A stretch of DNA of 64,000 bases from Gemmatimonas groenlandica (lineage in GTDB: Bacteria > Gemmatimonadota > Gemmatimonadetes > Gemmatimonadales > Gemmatimonadaceae), in the NCBI RefSeq assembly GCF_013004105.1, contig NZ_CP053085.1:1984001-2048000 (forward strand), given 5' to 3'. Below are positions 18,644 through 27,005 of the stretch, in pieces. How positions within the stretch are numbered: the first letter of the stretch is position 1; every line of letters begins with the position of its first letter. Both the position numbers and the translations under genes were made by a program. The notes under the pieces were generated by a model. That model was not told the DNA's origin. It saw nothing but the letters and a program-made list of their open reading frames with translations, and did no database searches.

Positions 18644-19333
18644 ATGAGCGTTTCGCTCGATCGAATCACCGACTTTCTGGCCACCGTCCCGCTCTTCCGC
18701 GAACTCGAGCGGTCGGCCGTGCGTGGCTTTGCCGAGCTCACCCGTGAGCAACGCTTTGCCAAGGGGGCGATGATCGTCACTGAAGGCGACCCCGGCGACG
18801 CGCTGTTTGTGGTGCGTTCGGGTGAAGTCAAAGTCGTCCTCATTGGCGACGACGGCCGCGAAGTCATTCTCAACGTTCTCAATGTCGGCGACCACTTCGG
18901 CGAACTGTCGCTCATCGATGGCCGTCCACGTTCGGCCCATGTGGTCGCCACGCAGCCGTCCAGCCTGTTGGTGCTGCGCCGTGCCGATTTCCGGCGTCAG
19001 GTGGAAACGAGCCCGCAGGTGGCGTGGGGCCTGATGGTCGAGCTGTCGCGTCGCCTTCGTCAGGCCGACGGAACGATCGGCAGCCTCGTGCTGCTCGACG
19101 TGCCGGGTCGTGTGGCCAAGGTCCTGCTGGAGCACGCGACGCCCGGTGAACCGGCCACGCTGGTCAAGCAGCTCACGCACCAGACGATCGCCCAGATGAT
19201 CGGCGCCAGCCGCGAGACGGTGTCGCGGGCGATGGCGGAGTTCCAGGAGAAGGGACTGATCTCGGTGCAGCGCCGCGTGGTCACGATCGTGGATCGGGCT
19301 GCGCTGGAAGCGCGCGCCCGTCCGCGCGGCTGA
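18644..19333 (+). CDS. Crp/Fnr-family cyclic-nucleotide-type transcription regulator
   Basis: 229 residues from the ATG at 18644; a start at 18599 would add 15 residues without family similarity. The N-terminal cNMP-binding domain keeps the nucleotide pocket pattern (FGELSLIDGRPRSAHVVA, with the Gly-Glu and Arg-Ser pairs that contact cAMP in Crp). The C-terminal winged helix has TIAQMIGASRETVSRAMAEF. No cluster of Cys as in Fnr is present, so redox sensing through Fe-S is unlikely. Target genes are unknown. The neighbour 22 bases downstream is an MBL hydrolase. Confidence 0.88.
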   Translation: MSVSLDRITDFLATVPLFRELERSAVRGFAELTREQRFAKGAMIVTEGDPGDALFVVRSGEVKVVLIGDDGREVILNVLNVGDHFGELSLIDGRPRSAHVVATQPSSLLVLRRADFRRQVETSPQVAWGLMVELSRRLRQADGTIGSLVLLDVPGRVAKVLLEHATPGEPATLVKQLTHQTIAQMIGASRETVSRAMAEFQEKGLISVQRRVVTIVDRAALEARARPRG

Positions 19334-19355
19334 TTTCGCCACCGATTCGCCGCTG

Positions 19356-20234
19356 ATGCCGTCGGGGGTCCCGCCGCGGTTCCGGATACGCTTCTGGGGA
19401 ACCAGAGGCACCTGCCCCAGTCCGGGGCCGCGCACGGTGCGGTACGGTGGCAACACGCCATGTGTGGAGCTTCGGGCGGCCGACGGCGGTCTATTGATCC
19501 TCGATGCCGGCACCGGCATCCGGGCGCTGGGCGCGCATCTCATGAGCGATGGCGACGATCGAACGGCACACATATTTCTGTCGCACCGACATAGCGACCA
19601 TGTGTTGGGATTGTCGCACTTCGCGCCGCTGATCACGCAGACGCGCGCGATCGAGATCTGCTGCGGCGACGGTGAGTCGGCCTCGCTGCAGCCGTTCGTG
19701 GATGCCCTGCTCTCGCCGCCGATGTTCCCCTACGTCGACGGCATTCGCAGCCGACTCGACGTGTGCGACTGGGACCTCTCCAGCGCCCGCGAGGTCGGCA
19801 CGTCACGCGTGCATCGCTTCGCCGCGCAGCATCCGGGCGAAGCGGCCGTGCTACGTATCGACGACGCACACGGACCGGCGGTGGCGTATGCGCCGGACAA
19901 TGAGTTGGCTTACGCCGACGAGTCGGAGGCGGCCGAGGCGTGGCGGGTACGGCTCACGGCGTTCCTGCGCGACGTACCGGTGTTGATACACGACGCGACC
20001 TATCTCGAGAGCGAACTCCCCAAACATGTAGGCTGGGGGCATTCGTCATCTCTAGAGGCTACGCGCCTGGCGATCGCATGCGGCGCGGGCATGCTGGTGC
20101 TGTTTCACCATCATCCCGATCGCGATGACGACACGATAGAGCGCATGGTCGAAGAGAGCCGCGCGATGGCGGCCGCGGCCGGGAGCGCCCTGCGAGTGCT
20201 GGCGGCGTGGGAAGGACTGGCGCTGACGGTGTGA
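19356..20234 (+). CDS. MBL-fold metallo-hydrolase
   Basis: 292 residues starting MPSGVPPRFRIRFWGTRGT. The metal motif is HRHSDH (SHRHSDHVLGLSHFAPL), preceded by LLILDAGTGIRALG. Further ligands are likely in YAPDNE, in LIHDATYLESE and in the late histidines of VLFHHHPDRDDD. This is the subgroup of the beta-lactamase fold often annotated as cyclic-phosphodiesterase-like. The position next to a cNMP-type regulator would fit a nucleotide-degrading role, but that is only a guess. It is the last gene before the left end of the island. Confidence 0.78.
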   Translation: MPSGVPPRFRIRFWGTRGTCPSPGPRTVRYGGNTPCVELRAADGGLLILDAGTGIRALGAHLMSDGDDRTAHIFLSHRHSDHVLGLSHFAPLITQTRAIEICCGDGESASLQPFVDALLSPPMFPYVDGIRSRLDVCDWDLSSAREVGTSRVHRFAAQHPGEAAVLRIDDAHGPAVAYAPDNELAYADESEAAEAWRVRLTAFLRDVPVLIHDATYLESELPKHVGWGHSSSLEATRLAIACGAGMLVLFHHHPDRDDDTIERMVEESRAMAAAAGSALRVLAAWEGLALTV

Positions 20235-20236
20235 GA

Positions 20237-20293
20237 TTCTGGAACTGCCAGGGGCGCTAAGAGTGAACGGCGCTAAGAGTCAACGGCGCTAAG
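20237..20293 (+). repeat. Left arm and short 16-bp repeat array of the island
   Basis: A 24-base arm (20237-20260) is followed by two full 16-bp units, GGCGCTAAGAGTGAAC (20253-20268, overlapping the arm) and GGCGCTAAGAGTCAAC (20269-20284), and a partial third. The same arm and unit recur in inverted orientation at 25287-25442. It lies just after the stop codon of the MBL gene. Confidence 0.75.
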
Positions 20294-20393
20294 GTAAAAT
20301 GCGCGAAGAATAGGAAGCGGGAAACGCTGTGCAGCGCCCTCGCGGTACACTCGAACAATGCAATCAGCCGAATCCGACTGGTTGCCGTAGTGC

Positions 20394-21257
20394 CTACGGT
20401 ACACAGCCGATCATTGCACAGAGCTTTAAGTGTGCCTTTTCTGATAGCGGCTCGATTGAGAAAGTACGAGTGCTCCCGGGCACAGCTTCTCTCTTGCGCG
20501 CGACAGGGGCGGAATCAACGGCAAACCCACCAAACACCCCGAGCGCGCCGGAAACTCCCGCGCGATACCGCAATGTGTCGATGGTGAAATTGTAGAGATT
20601 TGTATCGAGCGCGACCACGCGAATGAACGTCGCCAAGGGAAGCTGAGAATCGGCCACGTCGCGCAGGAGCACTAAAGACGTATCTGCGGTGAGGTAGGTC
20701 TGTCGCGTGACGCTACTCGATACCACGTATTGAGCCGCGCCGGCCGATCGATTCCACACAATCGATTCTACCCCGGCTGTTTCGACGACGTGCGGCCTCG
20801 AAATCTCTGGGAGCACCATGGTGCCGATAACGCTCTCGGCACCAGATGCAACGCGAAGCGTATACCGTGCGCCCCCGATCAAGTCTTTCGCGCCTAGACC
20901 TGAAGTGCCGGCCACCCAGTCGAGCTGAAGGTTTCCGACGTCAGCCGGAGAGCTGTCGAAGAACGGAAGTTGACCGACAGCGCCCGAGTGCGTGAGCGCG
21001 AAGACACCGCCGGTGCTGGACAGCGATAGCTGGGAAGGGGCTACGTATTCGAACGATTGCGGCGAGGACATCAGCGCGAACAAACCGCGAATTGGAGACT
21101 TTGGCGCGACGCCGACCGCACCGGGCGAGAGAATCAGATACAACGACAGCGACGGACGACTCTGCAAGATTTCGGTCGGATTCGCGCAGTCTGCAGCGAC
21201 CATGATCGCCAGAGCAAGCCACGCACGACGAAGCCGCGATGGATTGTTCCTCACCAC
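20394..21257 (-). CDS. Putative lipoprotein, resembles the DUF4249 group
   Basis: 287 residues with an N-terminal signal and lipobox (LALAIMVAADC). The remainder is beta-rich, with GARYTLRVASGAESVIGTMV followed by a proline/strand pattern reminiscent of DUF4249 lipoproteins, which often sit beside TonB-dependent receptors. That resemblance is weak and by eye. The start overlaps the end of the receptor gene by 7 bases, so it is the third gene of a three-gene operon. A 6-bp hairpin (20385-20390 with 20394-20399) overlaps its stop codon. Base composition is lower in GC than the flanking genes. Confidence 0.6.
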   Translation of the reverse strand: MVRNNPSRLRRAWLALAIMVAADCANPTEILQSRPSLSLYLILSPGAVGVAPKSPIRGLFALMSSPQSFEYVAPSQLSLSSTGGVFALTHSGAVGQLPFFDSSPADVGNLQLDWVAGTSGLGAKDLIGGARYTLRVASGAESVIGTMVLPEISRPHVVETAGVESIVWNRSAGAAQYVVSSSVTRQTYLTADTSLVLLRDVADSQLPLATFIRVVALDTNLYNFTIDTLRYRAGVSGALGVFGGFAVDSAPVARKREAVPGSTRTFSIEPLSEKAHLKLCAMIGCVP

Positions 21258-23470
21258 CTCACCTCGACGCCTATCGATGGCACCAAAGGAAGGCCGGCGC
21301 GGCGAGCAGTCGGAGTCTGTCCGCTTGCGACCTGTGCCAGGTAAGTCGCGGCATCGTAGGCCACCACATTGCGCTTGTACAGCAGGTTTACCACTTGCAG
21401 CGAAGCATCCACCTCAAACGCCCTCGGGGTCCATCGCTTCCGCAAGGCGACATCGAATCGCTGGAAGCCAGGAAGTCGAGCACTGTTCATCTCCCCGTAG
21501 ATAAGCCTCGACTCTCCCCCGGAACCGTCGAACGAAGGAACGATCACTCGCCCCACTATCGGCGTAATGGGCAAACCGCTTCGCATTGCTCCTACCACGG
21601 AGAGTGACAGCCGTCTCGGAAGTGGTAGCGTAAATACTCCACTGATGTTAGACGGCGTGTCCCAACTGGTGGGGACCCACTCGTCATGCCGACGCGTCAA
21701 GCTCCGCACGAACGAGTACGTCAGCTGCGCGGATGGGCCGCTGGCATGCCGCGCGAGCACGGTGGTAGCGATCCCGAGACTGCGGGCCGGCGCCCGTTCG
21801 AAGAGCATGTCAGACGTACGCGAGGCGGCTGGACCAGAACGTTGCGCACTTGTCGTGCGGTCCGCGTACCATCTCACCGCAGCGGTCGTGTGCAGTGAAT
21901 AGGCGACTCCACCGTCTGTACGCTCGTGCAATCGGTACTCTAGCGACACGGCGTCCATGAGACGAGGACGAGAGAGGAGGAAAGTCGGCTGTGGTCTGGT
22001 GTTCTCTGGATCACTGAGCTGAGCGTCGAACTGCGCGCGTCGCTCAATGCCTATGGATACTTGTTGCGCGGAGCTTGACAGCACTTTCGCAACTAGCTGC
22101 GGCGCGAATGCACTCGACGAGTCTGCAACGGTGATCCGCGCTCCCGCCGACAGCGACCGTCCTTCGGAGAACTTCAGCAAGAACTGCGAGCCGACGGCAA
22201 GCAGGCGCTGCCTCGCCGAAAGGTCGAGCCGCTCGCTACCGCCGGCTCCCGTGCGGATGTTCAGCCAACGATGCATATGCCGACGTTCGTCAAGGCTCAC
22301 CACTCCGCTCGCCTCTAACACGCGCCAAAGCTGCAGCTTCGCGCCCGCTTCTGCGCTGAACCAGGATTGCACGTTGTTGACAGCGGCAACACCAGCTACC
22401 TGGTTGCGGTCGAGAGTCTCTGCACGATCGTGCGACGTCCGTAGATGCGCATCCATCCGCTTGCCGGCGAAGGTCAAACGAAGACCACCCAGCGTTTCTG
22501 ATGAGCGGAGCGGCACACCAGTCGAACCCGGCCCTGGGCGCTCTGCATCGAAGGCTCGCGACCCGAGCAGTTCGACGCGGCTGGATGGGGTGGGCGTGAA
22601 CCCGAACCGAACGAGAGCATCTGAGAAGTCGGGCACCCGCGCCGAGCTAGAGCCGCTGCCGTCCGTGACTCGATTCAGTAGCGCGCCGATGTACGACGCG
22701 CGTGCGCTTACTAAAAGGTCTGCCCGTGTCGAGCTTGCGGAAACAACGGTCGCTCCGAGAGAGAGCAGGCTTGCAACGAGCTCGCCGTTTCGCTCTCGGC
22801 CCGGCTGCCGGGTTGTAACGGCAACCAGACCGCCGACACGGCTATCGACAACACTTGGGATTTGATTCAGGCGTAGCTCTACGCCGTCAATCGACGCGGT
22901 GTTGAAAGCCCCGATCACGTTCTGAAGATGCGCCATCGCTTGCAGCGGATGACCGTCAAGCGAATAGCTGGCTTCGTCGCCAGCGGCACCCAAAAGGTTC
23001 ACGCGAGCCTTCACGTCGTCGGGCTGTGTCACGCCTGCGAGCAACGGAAGCGCGCGATACACATCAGATTCGCCTACGGGAGGAATTCGACGAACTGATT
23101 CCCGGGTCATCGCCGCTCCCTCGCGTCCGCCGGAGACCAGAACTCCGGCGAGCGCGGTGGGGGCGACAGAGAGGACTACCTCGAGGATTTCATGCGGAAA
23201 CGCCGCGAGGTTAAGCGTCCGTTCCGCCGGCAAGTAGCCAACTTTCTGGAACCGCACGCGCGATGTTGTGCCATCGAGCAAAAGGGAGAAGCGTCCGTCC
23301 GTGCGAGTAAGCGCATAGGCAGAACCGTCGATGCGATCTACGCTCACGTCAGCAAGACCACGTCGAAGCGAATCTAAGACAATTCCCTTTACGACGCTTG
23401 GCTGCGAAGAAAGGCTGAACGGCGTTGCTGCTATAACGACGAGCAGCCTTCCAAATCGCGCGTACGTCAT
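21251..23470 (-). CDS. TonB-dependent-receptor-like outer-membrane protein with carboxypeptidase-type N-domain
   Basis: 739 residues. A signal (about 1-22) is followed by a CarboxypepD_reg-like domain (VVKGIVLDSLRRGLADVSVDR ... GRFSLLLDG, about 26-100), a plug-like domain (about 115-215, with VYRALPLLAGVTQPDD, YSLDGHPL and VDSRVGGLVAVTTR) and a long beta-barrel ending in Trp (GVEVRW), typical of outer-membrane barrels. I see no clear TonB box. It likely imports or binds a bulky substrate, or serves in surface display, together with the two flanking lipoproteins. It starts 2 bases after the upstream stop. Confidence 0.75.
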   Translation of the reverse strand: MTYARFGRLLVVIAATPFSLSSQPSVVKGIVLDSLRRGLADVSVDRIDGSAYALTRTDGRFSLLLDGTTSRVRFQKVGYLPAERTLNLAAFPHEILEVVLSVAPTALAGVLVSGGREGAAMTRESVRRIPPVGESDVYRALPLLAGVTQPDDVKARVNLLGAAGDEASYSLDGHPLQAMAHLQNVIGAFNTASIDGVELRLNQIPSVVDSRVGGLVAVTTRQPGRERNGELVASLLSLGATVVSASSTRADLLVSARASYIGALLNRVTDGSGSSSARVPDFSDALVRFGFTPTPSSRVELLGSRAFDAERPGPGSTGVPLRSSETLGGLRLTFAGKRMDAHLRTSHDRAETLDRNQVAGVAAVNNVQSWFSAEAGAKLQLWRVLEASGVVSLDERRHMHRWLNIRTGAGGSERLDLSARQRLLAVGSQFLLKFSEGRSLSAGARITVADSSSAFAPQLVAKVLSSSAQQVSIGIERRAQFDAQLSDPENTRPQPTFLLSRPRLMDAVSLEYRLHERTDGGVAYSLHTTAAVRWYADRTTSAQRSGPAASRTSDMLFERAPARSLGIATTVLARHASGPSAQLTYSFVRSLTRRHDEWVPTSWDTPSNISGVFTLPLPRRLSLSVVGAMRSGLPITPIVGRVIVPSFDGSGGESRLIYGEMNSARLPGFQRFDVALRKRWTPRAFEVDASLQVVNLLYKRNVVAYDAATYLAQVASGQTPTARRAGLPLVPSIGVEVRW

Positions 23471-23472
23471 TA

Positions 23473-25056
23473 CTATCGCGCCCTGCCGGCTTTTTTCGGG
23501 GTCGAACCACGGTTCCGCTCGGAGCCCGCTGTCGACGCGGAGTCAAACGGCTTTCGAAGTGATTCGTTGCACCCGGTACTTCCAGGTGGGCAACTACCGG
23601 AATTTACATTTACGGGAATCGACTGCTGATCCCAATAGGTTCCACCGTCCATCACGTCCAACACGAGTTCATGCGACGTGGCAGGCGTGTTGAAGCTCTG
23701 CTGATACGAGGAACCTGTGCCTACGAGCTGGCCATCGAGGTACCACCGATACGAATACGGTGCAGCCCCACCCGGCACGTACCCCGCCGTCCACGTGACC
23801 AACTGATACGGATAGATGTATGAATCACCAACGATCTGAGGTCGCGCCGGCGGAGCGGTAAACGATGGCCACTGCAAACTGAAGCTGACCTCGCGCCAGA
23901 AAAACAGCCTTCCACTTGAGGAATACGGACATTCAAAGGCTCCGAGCGAGGTAATCGCTCCACATCGGTCGCTTCCTCCACCCAATCGCGGTTCAAGGGC
24001 AGGTGCGTTCAATGCGTTTTTGGTTTCGTCGATTAGCTGGTAGAACCCGTAGTCATCGTCCGCCCACCAGCCATCGTTCTCCTTGAGCGAGACGTCAATG
24101 TAGCTGGTCGGGCTTTGAACAGCATCGAGCATTGGGAGACTTACTTCTCCGATAAACTGATTGTAGCCATCCACGTAGAGCGTCGATGTGCGAATAGTGC
24201 TTTGATCGCTGCGCCGCTTCAGTGAGCTTACCCACCTGAGCTCAAGCGGATTTGAGAAGCTTCCAAAGTCCTCGCCATTGATGACGTACAACGATTTTAG
24301 TGAGGTACCCGAAGGCGGCGTGCTTAGCCTCGCGCGCGCAAATGAGGTTGAGGCTGGCGCGCCGTTTCGACTCGTCACGTCGATTGGTGTCATCACGGAG
24401 TCACCGTTCTGCAGCCGAGTGACAAGCAACCCTCCTGCCTCAACCTCTTGCGGATCCTGAACGGTCTCCCGAGTTGAAATCCGAACTTCGCCGTTTCGAG
24501 GGATCAGCGCATCAAATGGCGCGATGACGAAGAGGGGGGCGCCTGAGTTCTCCCTCGCCGCAGGAAGCAATAACTCTTCAACTAACGAGGACCTACCATC
24601 ACTACCAAAGGCCACAGTAGGCTTAGCGCCCTTCGAAGTCTTCGCCACGACCACGACGCGGCCACGGCCATTCCACGAGAGTCGTTGTGTGCGGTTGGGC
24701 ATCCAGAGCGCTAGGACGCGCGCGCGCTCGAGAACCACATCACTTCGCACGCCGTGTGTGGATAGATTCTGAAAGAATCGTTCAGCAAACGGAGCCATCT
24801 CTTTTGAGGAAAGCAGGCCTCCCAGTTGAACTTTGTGCTGGGTAAATCGCGATGCGCGTAGCCGATCCCTGACGGCCATTGCGAAGGCTGGTTCCTGCAT
24901 CGTTTGTGCGAAGGCTTCCCCGATGCGGTCATCGATTGACATAGACGAAGCGACTGAAGCACCCACGTATGGATGAGTGAAAAGCTCAGGCTTCTCTACA
25001 CACGCCCACAGCGATAGGGCTCCCAAAAGCCCACATAGAACTCTTGCCACTTTCAT
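23473..25056 (-). CDS. Large lipoprotein with C-terminal PKD-like strand region
   Basis: 527 residues with a lipoprotein signal (MKVARVLCGLLGALSLWAC). The N-terminal part is mixed helix/strand; residues about 400-490 look like an Ig/PKD-type domain (YPYQLVTWTAGYVPGGAAPYSYRWYLDGQ). A basic, Ser-rich tail (TPKKAGRAR) closes it. I do not recognise the rest. It is the first gene of the island operon; a GAGG motif lies ahead of the ATG and a good promoter lies about 55 bases upstream. Surface function with the barrel encoded downstream is inferred from context only. Confidence 0.65.
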   Translation of the reverse strand: MKVARVLCGLLGALSLWACVEKPELFTHPYVGASVASSMSIDDRIGEAFAQTMQEPAFAMAVRDRLRASRFTQHKVQLGGLLSSKEMAPFAERFFQNLSTHGVRSDVVLERARVLALWMPNRTQRLSWNGRGRVVVVAKTSKGAKPTVAFGSDGRSSLVEELLLPAARENSGAPLFVIAPFDALIPRNGEVRISTRETVQDPQEVEAGGLLVTRLQNGDSVMTPIDVTSRNGAPASTSFARARLSTPPSGTSLKSLYVINGEDFGSFSNPLELRWVSSLKRRSDQSTIRTSTLYVDGYNQFIGEVSLPMLDAVQSPTSYIDVSLKENDGWWADDDYGFYQLIDETKNALNAPALEPRLGGGSDRCGAITSLGAFECPYSSSGRLFFWREVSFSLQWPSFTAPPARPQIVGDSYIYPYQLVTWTAGYVPGGAAPYSYRWYLDGQLVGTGSSYQQSFNTPATSHELVLDVMDGGTYWDQQSIPVNVNSGSCPPGSTGCNESLRKPFDSASTAGSERNRGSTPKKAGRAR

Positions 25057-25113
25057 AAATCTGCCTCGCTTTTGAACTATTTCTCAATTCGTCTCCATTC
25101 GGCGACTATCGCC

Positions 25114-25142
25114 AGTATTTGCCCGGATCAGGCGGGTGTCAA
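25114..25142 (-). promoter_or_regulatory. Sigma70-type promoter of the island operon
   Basis: On the minus strand TTGACA (25142-25137) is a perfect -35 box, followed by exactly 17 bases and AATACT (25119-25114), a 4/6 match to the -10 consensus. Transcription would start near 25107, giving a ~50-base leader before the ATG at 25056. Between this promoter and the repeat array (25143-25286) I see nothing else. Confidence 0.6.
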
Positions 25143-25286
25143 TGCGGAATAGCATACTGGGTGGGACGAGCGGAAAAGATGCGGGATAGCCGATCCTCAG
25201 CCAGTCTAGACTTGCCGAGCGACTGTCGCGAGAAAGCGCAGCGGCGGCGGCGTTTACTCATCGCCCGCTGTCACCTCGAGTAGTGT

Positions 25287-25426
25287 ACTCTTAGCGCCGT
25301 TCACTCTTAGCGCAGTTCACTCTTAGCGCAGTTCACTTTTAGCGCAGTTCACTTTTAGCGCAGTTCACTTTTAGCGCAGTTCACTTTTAGCGCAGTTCAC
25401 TTTTAGCGCAGTTCACTTTTAGCGCC
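25287..25426 (-). repeat. Tandem array of a 16-bp unit, eight full copies
   Basis: On the plus strand a partial unit (25287-25298) is followed by eight abutting units from 25299 to 25426. Units 1-2 read GTTCACTCTTAGCGCA, units 3-7 GTTCACTTTTAGCGCA, and unit 8 GTTCACTTTTAGCGCC. There are no spacers, so it is not a CRISPR. The reverse complement of the unit forms the left array at 20253-20293. The array ends one base before the hyuB stop codon. Confidence 0.92.
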
Positions 25427-25427
25427 C

Positions 25428-27005
25428 CTAGCTGTTCCTGAACCCCCAGCCGCCGCCTCCTGGCGTCTCTAGCGTCAGCACGTCGCCCGCCTTCATGTTC
25501 ACGCGACACTTGGCCGGAAGCACGTCACCGTTCAGCAAGTTCCGACCAGGCTGCGCGTCACCACCACCGTTCGCTCCCGGCGGCGCAACACGACGACGTT
25601 CGGTGAGCAACGTCGCTGTGCACGGCACCATCGCCTGATAGCGGCGCACGATGCCGTCGCCGCCGCGACTGGCGCCGGCACCACCGCTGCCGCGACGCAC
25701 GGAATACTCGACCACGCGCAGCGGATACGCGCGCTCGAGAGACTCCACCGGCGTGTTGCGCGTGTTGCTCATGCCCACGTGTACCGCGTCGGGTCCGTCG
25801 CCACGCGCACTGCCACCCTGCCCGCCGCCGAGCGTTTCGTAAAAGCTCCACCCGGGTGCGCCCAACGTGACGTTGTTCATCGTGCCTTGCCCGCAGGCGG
25901 GAATGGGCAAGTCGTGCACGCCGATGCTCGCCGCCGCTGCCGACAGCGCGGCAAAGCAGACATCGGTCATGCGCTGCGACAGTTCCACGTTTCCGGCCGC
26001 GACCGCGCTCGGTCGCTTGGCGTTCGCCACACAATCGTCGGGAATGGTGAGCGCCAGCGCGCGCGCCACGCCGTCGTTCACCGGCACATCGTCGTCGCAC
26101 AACACGCGCAGCACAAATACCGCAGCGGCTCGCGCCACCGCCGGCGGGGCATTCACGTTGCCGCGTACCGCGGGTGACGTCCCGGTGAGATCCAGATGCA
26201 ACGTGGCGTCCTGCACGCGCACATGCACGACCACCGGGATCGACGCGTCGCTCACGCCGTCGCCTTCCAGCGCGTCGGCGGCTCGGCCTTGGGCGCCTTC
26301 CAAGAGCTCGAGGCGTGCCCGCACGCGACGCTCGGTGTAATCGAGTAGCGCGTTCACCGCGTCGCCCAATGCGTCGGCGCCAAGTTTCGCGTATAGCGCC
26401 TGCCATCCGGTACGACCCGCCGCGCACGCAGCGCGCTGCGCTCGCAGGTCGCCTTCGCGCTCTTCCGGCGTGCGCACGTTCGCGAGCACCAGCCGCATCA
26501 CATCGTCCTGCGCCACGCCACCGCGCTCGATGCGCACCGGCGGCACGATGATCCCTTCCTGAAACAGCTCCGTCGCGCCGAACGGCATGCTGCCCGGACT
26601 CATACCACCCACGTCGGCATGGTGCGCGCGCACCGCCGCGTACCCGATGATGCGCTGCGCATCGTTGGCGTCGGCGATCACCTCGACCATTGTGAGGTCG
26701 GGCAAATGCGAACCGCCATGCGACGGATCGTTCAGTAGAAACACGTCGCCCGGAGCCGCACCACAGGCGCGCACCGCCGCCACCGACTCGGGCATGGCGC
26801 CCAGGTGCACTGGGATGTGCGCCGCCTGCGCCACCATACGCCCATCGGCGTCGAACAGCGCACAGCTCGCATCGCGACGCTCACGGATGTTCGGCGAAAT
26901 GCTGCTCCGTTCCAGCAAGCCGCCCATCTCCTCGGCGAGCATCGCGACGCCCTGCGAAAACACCGTGAGTTCGAGCGCGTCGAAACGCGCGCGAGTCGAC
27001 GTCAC
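25428..27005 (-). CDS. hyuB: Hydantoinase/oxoprolinase subunit B
   Basis: 525 residues from a GTG at 27005 that overlaps the upstream TGA. It matches HyuB/N-methylhydantoinase B: ERRDASCALFDADGRMVAQAAHIPVHLGAMPES, then VFLLNDPSHGGSHLPD, GNVNAPPAVARAA and the Gly-rich C-terminus (LETPGGGGWGF). With HyuA it would hydrolyse a hydantoin, 5-oxoproline or related cyclic amide using ATP; the substrate cannot be read from sequence. Its last codons (FRNS-stop) lie inside the inverted arm of the neighbouring island, so the C-terminus may have been reshaped by that junction. Confidence 0.88.
   Translation of the reverse strand: MTSTRARFDALELTVFSQGVAMLAEEMGGLLERSSISPNIRERRDASCALFDADGRMVAQAAHIPVHLGAMPESVAAVRACGAAPGDVFLLNDPSHGGSHLPDLTMVEVIADANDAQRIIGYAAVRAHHADVGGMSPGSMPFGATELFQEGIIVPPVRIERGGVAQDDVMRLVLANVRTPEEREGDLRAQRAACAAGRTGWQALYAKLGADALGDAVNALLDYTERRVRARLELLEGAQGRAADALEGDGVSDASIPVVVHVRVQDATLHLDLTGTSPAVRGNVNAPPAVARAAAVFVLRVLCDDDVPVNDGVARALALTIPDDCVANAKRPSAVAAGNVELSQRMTDVCFAALSAAAASIGVHDLPIPACGQGTMNNVTLGAPGWSFYETLGGGQGGSARGDGPDAVHVGMSNTRNTPVESLERAYPLRVVEYSVRRGSGGAGASRGGDGIVRRYQAMVPCTATLLTERRRVAPPGANGGGDAQPGRNLLNGDVLPAKCRVNMKAGDVLTLETPGGGGWGFRNS

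Larger units (their letters stand above)
20237..25442. mobile_element. Candidate island with inverted-repeat ends carrying three surface-protein genes
   Basis: The ends are inverted 24-base arms (20237-20260 and 25419-25442) with 21 of 24 positions matching by eye, each continuing inward into arrays of the same 16-bp unit. The interior has three minus-strand genes with their own promoter and visibly lower GC: the 60 bases from 24541 hold 32 G+C, against 41 in the 60 bases from 7081. No transposase, integrase or target-site duplication is visible. It could be a non-autonomous insertion, a cassette brought in by recombination at dispersed repeats, or a native locus with repeats at both ends. 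Confidence 0.4.

Noticed and set aside
18413-19636. 407-codon minus-strand frame over the crp-like gene
   Set aside because: Antisense shadow; the plus-strand product has complete cNMP and helix-turn-helix domains.
25287-25426. Possible CRISPR array
   Set aside because: Units abut with no spacers and no cas genes are present; it is a simple tandem repeat.
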